Source of the DNA: JAEULH01 sp963805915
Lineage (GTDB): Bacteria; Pseudomonadota; Alphaproteobacteria; Rhodospirillales; Defluviicoccaceae
Direction: 5' to 3'
Length of the DNA: 64,000 nt
Assembly: GCA_963805915.1 (NCBI GenBank)
Contig: CAWDWD010000009.1
Location: forward strand, 1 to 64,000
Position numbers and translations under genes: made by a program. Position 1 is the stretch's first letter; every line of letters begins with the position of its first letter. Shown here one piece after another: positions 31,066 to 40,009 of the stretch. The notes beneath the pieces were generated by a model, which was given only the letters and a program-made list of their open reading frames with translations, had not been told where the DNA came from and made no database searches.

Positions 31066-31160
31066 GACGCGGGCCACATGACGTCTCATGCTTGGCCTAT
31101 GTTTCGCCAACGCCCCGTCCTTTGCCGGCGTTGCGCGCGGTATGGGACGGCGGTAGATGC

Positions 31161-31940
31161 CTAGCCGCGAACCTCGTCGACGATCGTCTCGAGGCTGGTG
31201 ATATCATGGATGACAAGCGCCTGCTTGGTGCGTTCGACGATGCCGCGCCGGGCAAGATCGTTGAGCACCCGCGCGACGGTTTCGCGGGTGGTGCTGACCC
31301 GGCTGGCGATGTCGCTGTGCACCGGGATCGGCGAGATCCGGCCGCGGTTGGAATCTCGGCCATGACCGCGGACTTGGCGGAGCAGTTCGGCCTGAACCCG
31401 GTTGTGCGCGGCAAGCGTGCTGAGGTCCATGATCCGCTCGTCGGCCGCCCGGACGATGTTGGCGAGCCGGGTCATGACCTCCAGCGCGATCGCCGGATGG
31501 CGCTCGATCACCTGGCGGAACGTCCGCTGCGGCAGGGCGAGAATGAGGGATTCGACCAGAGCCATGACATTGGCCGAGCGCGGCCGGTTATCGAGCGCCG
31601 AGAGCTCGCCGAAATAGTCGCCATCGGTCAGGTCGTCGAAGGCGATTTCGCGTCCCGTCACCGAATAGTTGACGATCCTGGCGCGGCCGCGGACGATAAA
31701 GAAAACGTCGGTCGAGGAGCTGTCGCGATCGATGATCTGCTCGCATGGCGAGAATTGCTTATAGACGCTGGACTTCTCGATCGCCGCCAGCGCGTCATGA
31801 TCGAGCGAGCGCAACAGGCGCATCCGTGACAGAAGATGGCCGTCGCGGCCCTGGCGATCGACCGGTGGCGCGGGGGAGCTCGGAAACCTGCGGATTGAGC
31901 ATTGGCGCCAACATGCGTGTATTTGTGTGATATCCAACAA
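31161..31940 (-). CDS. Crp/Fnr-family transcriptional regulator
   Basis: This 259-residue protein is a cytoplasmic effector-sensing DNA-binding regulator. The cyclic-nucleotide-binding beta-roll spans about 40-150 (VYKQFSPCEQIIDRDSSSTDVFFIVRGRARI, DYFGELSALDNRPRSANVMAL) and a long dimer helix follows. The C-terminal winged HTH is at about 195-245 (SDIASRVSTTRETVARVLNDLARRGIVE). It lacks the clear N-terminal four-cysteine set of oxygen-sensing Fnr. DYFGELSALDNRPRSA resembles the cNMP phosphate-binding cassette but lacks the exact Crp signature, so the ligand is open. The first 30-40 residues may be artefactual. It follows the ggt-like gene by 63 bp on the same strand. Confidence 0.88.
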   Translation of the reverse strand: MLDITQIHACWRQCSIRRFPSSPAPPVDRQGRDGHLLSRMRLLRSLDHDALAAIEKSSVYKQFSPCEQIIDRDSSSTDVFFIVRGRARIVNYSVTGREIAFDDLTDGDYFGELSALDNRPRSANVMALVESLILALPQRTFRQVIERHPAIALEVMTRLANIVRAADERIMDLSTLAAHNRVQAELLRQVRGHGRDSNRGRISPIPVHSDIASRVSTTRETVARVLNDLARRGIVERTKQALVIHDITSLETIVDEVRG

Positions 31941-32003
31941 CTAACAGTATATATCATTGGCACACGCATTGCGAGCGCGAATTGCTCGTCGCTGAACCGG
32001 TGG

Positions 32004-33569
32004 TCAACACGCGATGATGGCGCCATCGCGCCTCGCATCGGCCGCCGCCGTGAATCCGCCCTTCGCGTCGCGGCGTACGGCATGGACCCCGCCGAAGAAC
32101 ATGTTCTTCTCGCTCCAAGGGTCGATCTCGAACCCCGAGCCGAGAGCCCGCACGACGGCTTCGGAGAAGCCCGGCTCCATGCTGAGCTTATCGCCCTCGA
32201 GGTGGAGCCGGGGCGCGTCGACGGCCCGGTCGAGATCGGCCTTAAAGCCGAAGGTGTCGAGCAGGACCTGGAGAATGGCTGTGCGGATCCGATTGGAGCC
32301 GCCCGAGCCCATCGCGGTGACGCCGCCGTCGCGACCGACGCCAAGCACCGGCGTCATCATCGAGCATAGCCGGCGATCGGTCGGCCATCGCTGGTGCCCA
32401 TGCGGGTTGATGTCGTCCTCGCCGAGCATGTTGTTGAGCATGATGTCGGTGCCGGGAATGACGTAGCCGGATCCCTCGCCGTTTGAGATCGACAGGCTGG
32501 CCGCGTTCCCTGCGGCATCGATGGCGCTGATGTGCGTCGTTGCTCCGCGCCCGGCGGGCTCGGCGAAGACGTCTCGGCGATAGCGCGCGAGCAAGGCGGG
32601 ATCGAGGGCGAGATCCGCGACCGCCTCGTCGGGCGCCTCATGGAACTTGGCCTCGATGCGCGCACGATTGGTTGCAGCCATCGCGCGGGTGAGGGTTCGC
32701 GCATAGTCGGCCGAGCCGCGATGTTCGCTCCGGAACGGAAAGTTGCGTATCAACTCAAGCGCGAAGGCGATCAATATGCCGCCCGAGGAAGGCGGTGGAT
32801 TGAGAGAGAGCCGTGAGGCGAAGATCTCGACCTCGATGGGCTTGCGGACATCAACCCGATAATCTTTCAGGTCGGCCATCCGTAAGTGGCCGCCGCCGCT
32901 CGCGCACGCCGCCACGAGATCGCGCGCGATCTCGCCGTGGTAGAACAGGTCTTCGCCTTCGATCGCCAGCACCTCGAGGACGTCGGCAAAAGCCGGCATG
33001 GTATAGGTTTCGCCGGCGCCGACCAGATCGTCCGGCCGTTCGCGGCTGGCGAGCAGCGCGAACGCGGCGGGGCTGTGCCGCAGGATGGCGCCGACGACCC
33101 GCGCCATGTAGGCCTGGATCGCGGTTGTCCGCACGCCGGTGCGAGCCAGTTCGACCGCCGGCGCGACGACCTCGCGCAGCGGCATCCGGCCGAGCGCGCG
33201 GTGCGCGGCGAACAGGCCCTTGACCACCCCCGGAGTCGCGATCGAGGCCATGCCGACATGGAACTCCTGTTGTGTCGCGCCGAAGTCGGCGAGGACTGGG
33301 ATGAAGTCCGCCTCATCTTCGTTGACGCGCGCCTTCGGCGTCTGGCCGAAGAAATCGAACACCATCGGCTGATCAGCAAGCCGGGCACGCACCGGCCGCG
33401 CCAGCAGAAAGCCGCCGCCGCCGAGCGAGGCCAGGATCGGCTCGGCCACGCATGCCGCGCACATCGCGGCGAGGACGGCGTCGAAGGCATTGCCGCCAAG
33501 CTCAAGCATCGCGGCGGCGGCGCGGCCCGTTTCAATGTGCCCGCAGGCGACCATTCCCTTATTTTTCAT
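32004..33569 (-). CDS. Gamma-glutamyltransferase-like Ntn hydrolase
   Basis: This homologue of gamma-glutamyltranspeptidase would be made as a precursor and cleaved at an internal threonine. Visible landmarks are GMVACGHIETGRAAAAMLELGGNAFDAVLAAM near the N-terminus, ATPGVVKGLFAAHRALGRMPL, and the processing region GRGATTHISAIDAAGNAASLS containing the nucleophile Thr. Later come GYVIPGTDIMLNNMLGEDDINPHG and GSGGSNRIRTAILQVLLD. The preferred start is ATG 33569 (MKNKGMV); a longer frame to 33626 adds 19 unlikely residues. No signal peptide is seen, so it may be cytoplasmic, unlike E. coli Ggt. The substrate is unknown. Confidence 0.88.
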   Translation of the reverse strand: MKNKGMVACGHIETGRAAAAMLELGGNAFDAVLAAMCAACVAEPILASLGGGGFLLARPVRARLADQPMVFDFFGQTPKARVNEDEADFIPVLADFGATQQEFHVGMASIATPGVVKGLFAAHRALGRMPLREVVAPAVELARTGVRTTAIQAYMARVVGAILRHSPAAFALLASRERPDDLVGAGETYTMPAFADVLEVLAIEGEDLFYHGEIARDLVAACASGGGHLRMADLKDYRVDVRKPIEVEIFASRLSLNPPPSSGGILIAFALELIRNFPFRSEHRGSADYARTLTRAMAATNRARIEAKFHEAPDEAVADLALDPALLARYRRDVFAEPAGRGATTHISAIDAAGNAASLSISNGEGSGYVIPGTDIMLNNMLGEDDINPHGHQRWPTDRRLCSMMTPVLGVGRDGGVTAMGSGGSNRIRTAILQVLLDTFGFKADLDRAVDAPRLHLEGDKLSMEPGFSEAVVRALGSGFEIDPWSEKNMFFGGVHAVRRDAKGGFTAAADARRDGAIIAC

Positions 33570-33764
33570 CTGACTCCATGAGGCTCTCTCGCCCGCCGTG
33601 CTCCTTCGGCGCGGGGCCGAACGCAATCTATCGGTAGCGTCGGGACCATTGGTATGCGATTACACCCTCTGAGTGCAAAGACCCTGAAATCCTGCTTGGC
33701 TTGGCTTGGCGAATTCGTCGAGCCATGCCGTCTTTCTCCATGAGCATCCCACGTTGCGGCCCGC

Positions 33765-34940
33765 ATGACCGACCTTACCGAAAAAGCGCTGTTGCCCGCC
33801 GGCATGACCGACGTTCTGCCGCCGCACGCGGCTTTCGAGGCCGATACGGTCGAGCGACTACTGGCGACTTTTGCTGGTTATGGCTACGAGCGGGTTAAGC
33901 CGCCGCTGGCCGAGTTCGAAGAGACACTGCTCTCGGGCAGCGGCGCTGCGCTCGCCGAGCAGACCTTCCGGCTGATGGATCCGCTGTCGCAGCGGATGCT
34001 CGCGTTGCGCCCGGACATGACGATGCAGATCGCCCGGATCGCCACGACCCGCCTCGCCAGCCGGCCGCGCCCATTGCGGCTGAGTTACGCGGGCCAGGTC
34101 GTCCGCGTTCTCGGCTCGGAACTCAGGCCGGGGCGACAGCTCGGTCAGATCGGCGTCGAGCTGGTGGGGGTGGATTGCGCGCGCGCCGATGTCGAGGTCA
34201 TCGTCATGGCCGCGGACGCGCTGGCTGAGCTTGGCGCATCGGGCCTGTCGGTCGATCTCGGCCTGCCGACCCTGGTCTCGTTCATCGTGCCGGATGGCTC
34301 GTGCGGGGAGGACGCTCGGGCGCGGCTGCGGACCGCTCTCGATCGTAAGGACTCCGCGGCGGTCGCGGCGTTGGCGCCGGATCTCGGGCCGGAGCGGGCG
34401 AATCTGCTCGCCCGAGTCATCGCCGCGGCCGGATCGCCCGATGACACCATCGCGGTGCTACGCGCGGCGGACCTGCCGCCCCAGGCCGCCGCCGGACGTG
34501 CCGCCGTCATCGAAGTATTCGAGCGGGTCCGAACCGCTGCGCCGTGGCTTGACGTGAGCATCGACGTGGTCGAATACCGCGGCCTCGAGTATCACTCCGG
34601 GGTGACCTTCTCGCTCTACGCGCGGCATGTGCGCGGCGAGCTCGCGCGCGGCGGGCGATACCTTGCGGGCGAAACGGAGCCCGCGACCGGCGTGACGCTG
34701 CTGCTCGACACCGTGCTCGAAAGCCTGCCCAGCCGGCCGGCGCGCCGGCGTGTGTTCATCCCGGGCGACCAGTCGCGCGAACAGGCCTTGCGCCTGCGCG
34801 CGGAGGGCTGGATAACAATTTTCGCTCTGGACGAAAACGCCGATGCCGACAAAGAGGCGGCCCGTCTCAAGTGCGCGCACGTGCTCGAAGATGAGATCGT
34901 GCGCGAGGCGCGCGCGGTGCCAACGAAAAGCAGGACCTAG
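33765..34940 (+). CDS. hisZ: ATP phosphoribosyltransferase regulatory subunit HisZ
   Basis: HisZ is a histidyl-tRNA-synthetase paralogue that activates short-form HisG in the first step of histidine synthesis. The 391 residues show LLPAGMTDVLPPHAAFEADTVERLLATFAGYGYERVKPPLAEFEE, QTFRLMDPLSQRMLALRPDMTMQIARIA and YRGLEYHSGVTFSLYARHVRGELARGGRY in order, which is the class II fold without aminoacylation function. hisG is not in this window. purA starts six bases after the stop, the common hisZ-purA arrangement in Rhodospirillales and relatives. Confidence 0.94.
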   Translation: MTDLTEKALLPAGMTDVLPPHAAFEADTVERLLATFAGYGYERVKPPLAEFEETLLSGSGAALAEQTFRLMDPLSQRMLALRPDMTMQIARIATTRLASRPRPLRLSYAGQVVRVLGSELRPGRQLGQIGVELVGVDCARADVEVIVMAADALAELGASGLSVDLGLPTLVSFIVPDGSCGEDARARLRTALDRKDSAAVAALAPDLGPERANLLARVIAAAGSPDDTIAVLRAADLPPQAAAGRAAVIEVFERVRTAAPWLDVSIDVVEYRGLEYHSGVTFSLYARHVRGELARGGRYLAGETEPATGVTLLLDTVLESLPSRPARRRVFIPGDQSREQALRLRAEGWITIFALDENADADKEAARLKCAHVLEDEIVREARAVPTKSRT

Positions 34941-34946
34941 GCGCGT

Positions 34947-36239
34947 ATGGCAAACGTTGTTGTGATCGGCTCCCAATGGGGCGATGAAGGCAAGGGCAAG
35001 ATCGTCGACTGGCTATCGGAGCGCGCCGATGTTGTCGTCCGCTTCCAGGGCGGCCACAACGCCGGACACACGCTGGTCATTGATGGGGTGACCTACAAGC
35101 TGAGCTTGCTGCCGTCGGGCGTCGTCCGCCGGGGCAAGCTCGCTGTCATCGGCAATGGCGTCGTGCTCGACCCATGGGCGCTGCTCGCCGAGATCGATGG
35201 CCTGCGCGGCCAGGGCATCGAGGTCGGCCCGGCGAACCTCAAGATCGCCGAAAACGTCCCGTTGATTTTGCCGCTCCACCGCAACCTGGACAAGGCGCGC
35301 GAGCTGGCGCTGGGTGCTTCGCGCATCGGCACCACCGGGCGCGGCATCGGCCCGGCGTACGAGGACAAGGTCGCGCGGCGGGCGATCCGTCTCGGCGATC
35401 TTGCCAGCGCCAAGATTGTCGCCGGCAAGATCGACATTCTTCTCGTCCATCACAACGCGCTGCTGCGCGGCCTTGGCATGAGCGAGGTGGCACGCGACCC
35501 TCTGCTCGACGAGCTCATGGCCGTCGCGCCGGCGGTTCTACCCTACGCCGATATCGTCTGGAAGACGCTCGACGAGGTCCGCAAGGCCGGAAAGCGCATC
35601 CTGTTCGAAGGCGCGCAAGGCACCATGCTCGACATCGATCACGGCACCTATCCGTTCGTGACGTCGTCCAACACGGTCGCCGGTACAGCCGCCGCCGGTT
35701 CCGGGCTCGGCCCGGGTGCGCTGGGCTATGTGCTGGGGATCACCAAAGCCTACACGACGCGGGTCGGCAGCGGCCCGTTCCCGACCGAGCTCACCGACGA
35801 GGTCGGCCGGACCCTCGGCGAGCGCGGCAGGGAGTTCGGGACGGTGACGGGACGAGCGCGGCGGTGCGGCTGGTTCGATGCCGTCCTTGTCCGCCACGCC
35901 GTGCGGGTCAACGGGATCACCGGATTGGCGCTGACCAAGCTCGACGTTCTCGACGGTTTCAGCGAAGTGAAAGTCTGCACCGGCTATCGCCTCAACGGCG
36001 AGAGCGTCGATCATCTGCCGGCGTCGTCCCTGCGCCAGGCGGAGCTCGAGCCGCAATATGAGGTCATGGCCGGCTGGTCGGAAAGCACGCGGGGCGCGCG
36101 GTCGTGGGTGGAGTTGCCGGCGACGACGGTCAAGTACATCCGCCGCATCGAGGAGCTGATCGGCGCACCGGTTCACCTGCTATCAACCAGCCCGGAGCGC
36201 GAGGACACCGTCATGGTGCGCGATCCGTTCGTGAGCTGA
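34947..36239 (+). CDS. purA: Adenylosuccinate synthetase
   Basis: PurA joins IMP and aspartate with GTP in the first committed step to AMP. The 430 residues begin MANVVVIGSQWGDEGKGKIVDWLSE, which includes the GDEGKGK loop. They also contain RFQGGHNAGHTLVIDG, GTTGRGIGPAYEDKVARRAIRL, FEGAQGTMLDIDHGTYPFVTSSNT and the C-terminal GVGPER-like SPEREDTV. Length and motifs are normal. It is cotranscribed with hisZ (6-bp gap) and converges on rpoH. Confidence 0.98.
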   Translation: MANVVVIGSQWGDEGKGKIVDWLSERADVVVRFQGGHNAGHTLVIDGVTYKLSLLPSGVVRRGKLAVIGNGVVLDPWALLAEIDGLRGQGIEVGPANLKIAENVPLILPLHRNLDKARELALGASRIGTTGRGIGPAYEDKVARRAIRLGDLASAKIVAGKIDILLVHHNALLRGLGMSEVARDPLLDELMAVAPAVLPYADIVWKTLDEVRKAGKRILFEGAQGTMLDIDHGTYPFVTSSNTVAGTAAAGSGLGPGALGYVLGITKAYTTRVGSGPFPTELTDEVGRTLGERGREFGTVTGRARRCGWFDAVLVRHAVRVNGITGLALTKLDVLDGFSEVKVCTGYRLNGESVDHLPASSLRQAELEPQYEVMAGWSESTRGARSWVELPATTVKYIRRIEELIGAPVHLLSTSPEREDTVMVRDPFVS

Positions 36240-36258
36240 TCGCCGACGTAGCGCCGCA

Positions 36259-37143
36259 TCAGCAGGCGACGCGCTGGTCCATCACCGCGTTTCGCACCGA
36301 TTTCTGCAATTTCTCGAAGGCCTTAACTTCGATCTGGCGGACCCGTTCGCGCGAAATCCCATAGCGATGGCTGAGGCTTTCGAGCGTCGTCGGCGTATCC
36401 TTGAGGCGCCGCTCGGAAAGGATTTGCCGCTCGCGCTCCGAGAGCGATTTCAGCGCGCCGGCGAGAAGCTTGCGCCGATTGCTGAATTCCTCGCTGTTGG
36501 CCAGATAAACTTCCTGACTTTCTTCGCCGTCGACGAGCCAATCCTGCCATTCGCCGTCCCCATCCTCGCGCAAGGGCGCGTTCAGGGACGCGTCCGGACT
36601 GCTGATCCGCCGGTTCATCTGAATGACGTCGGTTTCGGAGACGTTCAGCCGTTCTGCGATATGCGCCACCCGCTCCGGCGACAAGTCGCCGTCGTCGATC
36701 GCCTGCATCTGACCCTTCAGTTTGCGCAGGTTGAAGAACAGCTTTTTCTGAGCCGCGGTCGTTCCCATCTTAACAAGGGACCAGGAGTGCAGGATGTATT
36801 CCTGCATCGCCGCGCGGATCCACCACATGGCGTAGGTCGCGAGGCGGAAGCCGCGTTCCGGATCGAAACGGACGACCGCCTGCATCATGCCGACGTTGCC
36901 CTCGGAGATGAGTTCGCCGACGGGCAAGCCATAGCCGCGGTACCCCATGGCAATTTTCGCGACCAGACGCAGGTGGCTGGTGACAAGGATGTCGGCGGCG
37001 TCCTCGTCATGATGGTCCACCCAGCGCTTGGCGAGGCGGTACTCCTCTTCCGGGCTCAGCATCGGGTACTTGCGGATATGCTGGAGATAGCGTGACAGAT
37101 TGCGATCCGGCGTGATCTCCAAAGTCGATCTGATGCCCGACAT
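36259..37143 (-). CDS. rpoH: Heat-shock sigma factor RpoH (sigma-32)
   Basis: RpoH directs RNA polymerase to heat-shock promoters. The start is ATG 37143 (MSGIRSTLEITPDRNLSRYLQHIRKYPMLSPEEEYRLAKRW) with AAGGG upstream; a longer frame to 37230 is unlikely. Region 2 is clear (LVTSHLRLVAKIAMGYRGYGLPVGELISEGNVGMMQAV, then ATYAMWWIRAAMQEYIL), followed by the RpoH box region (TTAAQKKLFFNLRKLK). Region 4 is ERERQILSERRLKDTPTTLESLSHRYGISRERVRQIE. Length is 294 residues. It lies 122 bp downstream of the pseudouridine synthase on the same strand, leaving room for its own promoter. Confidence 0.97.
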   Translation of the reverse strand: MSGIRSTLEITPDRNLSRYLQHIRKYPMLSPEEEYRLAKRWVDHHDEDAADILVTSHLRLVAKIAMGYRGYGLPVGELISEGNVGMMQAVVRFDPERGFRLATYAMWWIRAAMQEYILHSWSLVKMGTTAAQKKLFFNLRKLKGQMQAIDDGDLSPERVAHIAERLNVSETDVIQMNRRISSPDASLNAPLREDGDGEWQDWLVDGEESQEVYLANSEEFSNRRKLLAGALKSLSERERQILSERRLKDTPTTLESLSHRYGISRERVRQIEVKAFEKLQKSVRNAVMDQRVAC

Positions 37144-37265
37144 GACCCTTGCCCTCGCTTTCGTCCCGGCCCAGGCTGCTATTCTAGTAAGCTTCTTCAG
37201 CCTAGGCCGTATCCCGTGATACCTCAACAAAATATCTTAGCGTAGCGCTCGGGTATAGGAGAAAT

Positions 37266-38222
37266 TTATAACTTCTCTAATTTATCAAGCAATCGCTTGA
37301 GATCGTAGGGTATATCTGATTTCAGGCGAACGGTTTCGCCGGTCGTGGGGTGGCTAAAACCAATCAAGAACGCATGAAGCGCCTGCCGCGACGAAGCACC
37401 GCCGCCCTCGCCGGCAACGCCGCCCGTTCTCGCGCTGTTGCGGCCGTAAAGCGGATCGCCAATCAACGGATGGCCGATCGACGCCAGGTGAACCCGGATC
37501 TGATGAGTCCGCCCGGTCAACGGCCGGCACTCGACCAGGCTCGCCGCTAATCCGAAACGGCGAATGACGCGGTAGTCGGTCGCCGCCGGTTTGCCGCCGG
37601 GCACGATCGCCATCTTCTTGCGGTTGGCGGGGCTGCGTCCCACGGGACCGTCGATCCGCCCGCGCGCCCGGCGCGGGACGCCGTAAACGATGGCGTAGTA
37701 GCCGCGCTCGATGGTGTGGGCGCTGAACTGCTGGACCAGCGAGGCGAACGCCCCGTCGCTCTTGGCGCTGACAATCAGGCCGCTGGTGTCCTTGTCGAGG
37801 CGGTGGACGATCCCCGGCCGGACGGGCCCGCCGGCGCGCGCGAGGCCGCCGGCGCAGTGGCGCAGCAGCGCGTTGACGAGAGTGCCGCTGGGATTGCCGG
37901 CGCCGGGATGAACGACCAGGCCGGCGGGCTTATCCACCACGATGAGATCTTCGTCCTCGAAGACCACCTCGAGCGGGATCTCCTCGGCGTGCGCCACCGG
38001 CGAGGGCAGCGGCGGCACCGCGATGCTCCACGCCCCGCCGGCCTCGACCCGGTGCGCCGGATCGACAACGGGTTCGCCGCCAGGCGCCGCGACCACCCGG
38101 CCGCCGCGGATCAACGATTGCAGGCGGGTGCGCGAAAGGTCGGGCAGCGCGTCGGCGAGGATTCGGTCGAGCCGTGCTCCGCCCTTGTTCTGTGGCACCG
38201 TAACCGTGTAAGTCGTCACCAT
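37266..38222 (-). CDS. RluD-type 23S rRNA pseudouridine synthase
   Basis: This enzyme isomerises uridines in RNA, most likely in helix 69 of 23S rRNA if it is the RluD orthologue. The N-terminal S4 domain (GARLDRILADALPDLSRTRLQSLIRGGRVV) is followed by the RluA-family catalytic domain with VVDKPAGLVVHPGAGN and GIVHRLDKDTSGLIVSAKS, holding the catalytic Asp. RPLTGRTHQIRVHLASIGHPLIGDPLYG comes next. The start is ATG 38222, giving 318 residues; the frame extends further but without support. It is divergent from the DUF6476 gene with only 24 bp between starts, and upstream of rpoH, a common alphaproteobacterial order. Confidence 0.94.
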   Translation of the reverse strand: MVTTYTVTVPQNKGGARLDRILADALPDLSRTRLQSLIRGGRVVAAPGGEPVVDPAHRVEAGGAWSIAVPPLPSPVAHAEEIPLEVVFEDEDLIVVDKPAGLVVHPGAGNPSGTLVNALLRHCAGGLARAGGPVRPGIVHRLDKDTSGLIVSAKSDGAFASLVQQFSAHTIERGYYAIVYGVPRRARGRIDGPVGRSPANRKKMAIVPGGKPAATDYRVIRRFGLAASLVECRPLTGRTHQIRVHLASIGHPLIGDPLYGRNSARTGGVAGEGGGASSRQALHAFLIGFSHPTTGETVRLKSDIPYDLKRLLDKLEKL

Positions 38223-38246
38223 CGTCAACTTTACGGCGCACAATCC

Positions 38247-38595
38247 ATGCAGGCCATCAAAAGCTTGGTCATCGGCCTTGGCGTTCTGATCGTTGCCGGC
38301 ATCGTTCTGCTCGGCTACGCGTTCTATTCCAGGATGAACGATCCGGATTTCAAGCTGACGAAATCGCAAACGGAGCAGTCATCGTCGGCGTCGTCATCGC
38401 CGGCGGCGGCGGCAAAAAGGGACGGCTTTGGCGAAGCCAGCCTGGGTCTTCCCGAAGGCTGCGGTGTCCTCGAAATGAGGCCGGACGGGAAACTGCTTTA
38501 CCTGCGCATCGGCCCGGCCGGGCCATGCGAGCGGGTGCTGGTTATCGAGCTCCTCATCCGGGCGCGTCAGGGGCACGATCGTCAACCGGCCTTGA
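38247..38595 (+). pseudogene. DUF6476 membrane protein, frame lost one codon-step before its end
   Basis: The start MQAIKSLVIGLGVLIVAGIVLLGYAFYSRM is a single membrane anchor. FGEASLGLPEGCGVLEMRPDGKLLYLRIGPAGPCERVLVIE follows, matching small DUF6476-type proteins, with function unknown. The observed frame then reads LLIRARQGHDRQPALILIG straight into the next protein. If one base is dropped in CTCCTC near 38549-38555, the sequence instead ends SSGRVRGTIVNRP with a stop at 38593-38595. That is the kind of terminus expected, and it overlaps the TTG start of the next gene. A one-base insertion thus probably fuses two genes; a sequencing error is possible. Confidence 0.65.
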
Positions 38596-39008
38596 TCCTG
38601 ATCGGCGCCGAAACGCTCGCGACCATCGCCGAGGCCGCCGAACGGGCCTATCCGGAAGAATGCTGCGGCCTGCTGATCGGCCGGCGGTCCGACGGCGCCG
38701 TCACCATCACCCGGGCGCGGGCCAGTCCCAACGTGGCAGGGAGTGCCAAAACCCGCCGCTTCGAGATCGATCCCGCGCTGCGCTTCGACCTGACGCGAGC
38801 CCTGCGCGGCGGCCCCGACGCCATCGTCGGCCACTACCACTCCCATCCCGATCACCCCGCCGAGCCGTCGCCAACCGATGTGGCGGCGGCCTTCGAGCCG
38901 GACCTGGTCTGGCTCATCACCGCTGTTCCCGCCGGCCGGGCGGGCCAAACGGCTGCGTTCCGGATCGACGCCGAGCGGGTGATCCGCCTCGATCTCGTCA
39001 TCACCTGA
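38592..39008 (+). CDS. JAMM/MPN (M67-family) metallopeptidase
   Basis: This 138-residue domain protein starts at TTG 38592 (LILIGAETLATIAEAAERAYPEECCGLLIG). It has the JAMM zinc motif: Glu in the first helix (PEECCGLL), then HYHSHPDHPAEPSPTD with the H-x-H and Asp ligands. Bacterial stand-alone members cut ubiquitin-like sulfur carriers or peptides; the target here is unknown. In the sequence as given it is in frame with the DUF6476 gene and could be made as a fusion, but the two are more likely separate, overlapping genes. Length and motifs are complete. Confidence 0.85.
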   Translation: MILIGAETLATIAEAAERAYPEECCGLLIGRRSDGAVTITRARASPNVAGSAKTRRFEIDPALRFDLTRALRGGPDAIVGHYHSHPDHPAEPSPTDVAAAFEPDLVWLITAVPAGRAGQTAAFRIDAERVIRLDLVIT

Positions 39009-39471
39009 GTCGTCGTCCGAGCCGGCATGAAGGCGCTGACCTCCGGGAGAGCCATGGGTCATTCGCCCTAACTGGATAGGTCATTCTGACCCATAAAATA
39101 GGCCATTCTGACCTATTGAATTTTCCGTAACATATTGATTTCTAACGGTACTCCATTTCGGATCGCGAAAACGAAAAAGCATTTCGGCTCGATCGAGCGC
39201 TCGCGGTCCCAACGCCAATCAACATAGCACATATCGACGCCGCCGCGAAGCTGACGTCTCGCTCCGGGCCCCGATCGGGTAGTGCCTCAGGAACGGCCGC
39301 GCCCAAGGAGGTCTTATCTCGCCCCCGCTGCGCCGGCAACCGGCGCGCGCCATTCGGCAGCGACGGCGGATTTCACGTCGAGACACTACCCGCGATCAAG
39401 ACAGATGCGCGCACGCCAGCGGCAAGGCTTGATCGCGCGAGGGAATATCCTGTACACGTACGCGTCAGAAG
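39009..39471. other. 463-bp gap before tRNA-Glu
   Basis: The gap contains the second copy of the dispersed palindromic repeat at its left side. I see no supported protein gene. The promoter of tRNA-Glu should be in the last 60 bp. Confidence 0.5.
39076..39162 (-). repeat. Dispersed intergenic repeat with two tandem palindromes, copy 2
   Basis: On the plus strand it starts with ATAGGTCATTCTGACCCAT (39076-39094), three bases, then ATAGGCCATTCTGACCTAT (39098-39116). The latter is identical to the 19-bp unit at 31025-31043. Its complement then aligns with copy 1 through the AAATCAA..TGTTA part to CCGAAATGG (39153-39162). The relative orientation is inverted. Confidence 0.75.
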
Positions 39472-39547
39472 GTCCCCTTCGTCTAGAGGCCTAGGACACC
39501 GCCCTCTCACGGCGGCAACAGGGGTTCGAATCCCCTAGGGGACGCCA
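39472..39547 (+). tRNA. tRNA-Glu (anticodon CTC)
   Basis: A full cloverleaf can be folded: acceptor GTCCCCT / GGGGACG allowing one G-T pair, anticodon stem CCGCC/GGCGG with loop CTCTCAC, and T-arm GGGGTTCGAATCCCC. The loop gives anticodon CTC, read as glutamate (GAG). The CCA end is encoded. Its last 18 bases are the attachment site of the element that follows. Confidence 0.95.
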
Positions 39548-39561
39548 TTTCAGCGACATCA

Positions 39562-39981
39562 ATGGGTTACGTTCAGCTTCCGTGGCTTGTCCAATTCGGG
39601 CTACCATGGAGCATAACCATGCGCGGGGCTTCTCACCTTCACAGGCAAGGAGGTCGGTACTACCTGCGCCTCCTTCCCGAGATGTTGGCACTGCGTGGGG
39701 ACGGCTCAACCGCGCCCCTATGGAGCCACCCCAACCCCCTTGCCGCCAGCAAGCGGATGAACCGGGCCATCCGCGCCTCCGGCATCTCTGACAAGCGCGT
39801 GACCTTCCACAGCCTACGTCACCTTCACGCCGACGCCTGCCGAGCGACGGGTGCGCCTCCCGAGGTCTCCGACGCTATCCACGGGCATTCCTCGGGGAAC
39901 GTCAGCGCGAGGTACGGGTCGGGGTATCCGGTGGTAGTTCTGGCGGAGGCGGTTGAGAAGGCAGCGGAGTGGCTCGTCTGA
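39562..39981 (+). pseudogene. Tyrosine recombinase (integrase), internally deleted
   Basis: The C-terminal catalytic part is recognisable: TFHSLRHLHADACRATGAPPEVSDAIHGHSS holds the H-x-x-R and later His, and SARYGSGY the tyrosine. Before it, ATG 39619 opens a short N-terminal piece (ASHLHRQGGRYYLRLLP) like the first residues of phage integrases. The arm/core-binding domain and the first catalytic Arg are missing. The gene has collapsed from about 350-400 to 120-140 codons, probably by one internal deletion. It lies 14 bp past the tRNA-Glu attachment site and was presumably its integrase. Confidence 0.75.
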
Positions 39982-40009
39982 ATTGCCTCCAACACATCTA
40001 GCGAGACAG

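Noticed and set aside
37716..38246. N-terminal extension of the DUF6476 frame
   Set aside because: This stretch is antisense to the rluD-type gene; the natural start is ATG 38247 with a membrane anchor right after it.
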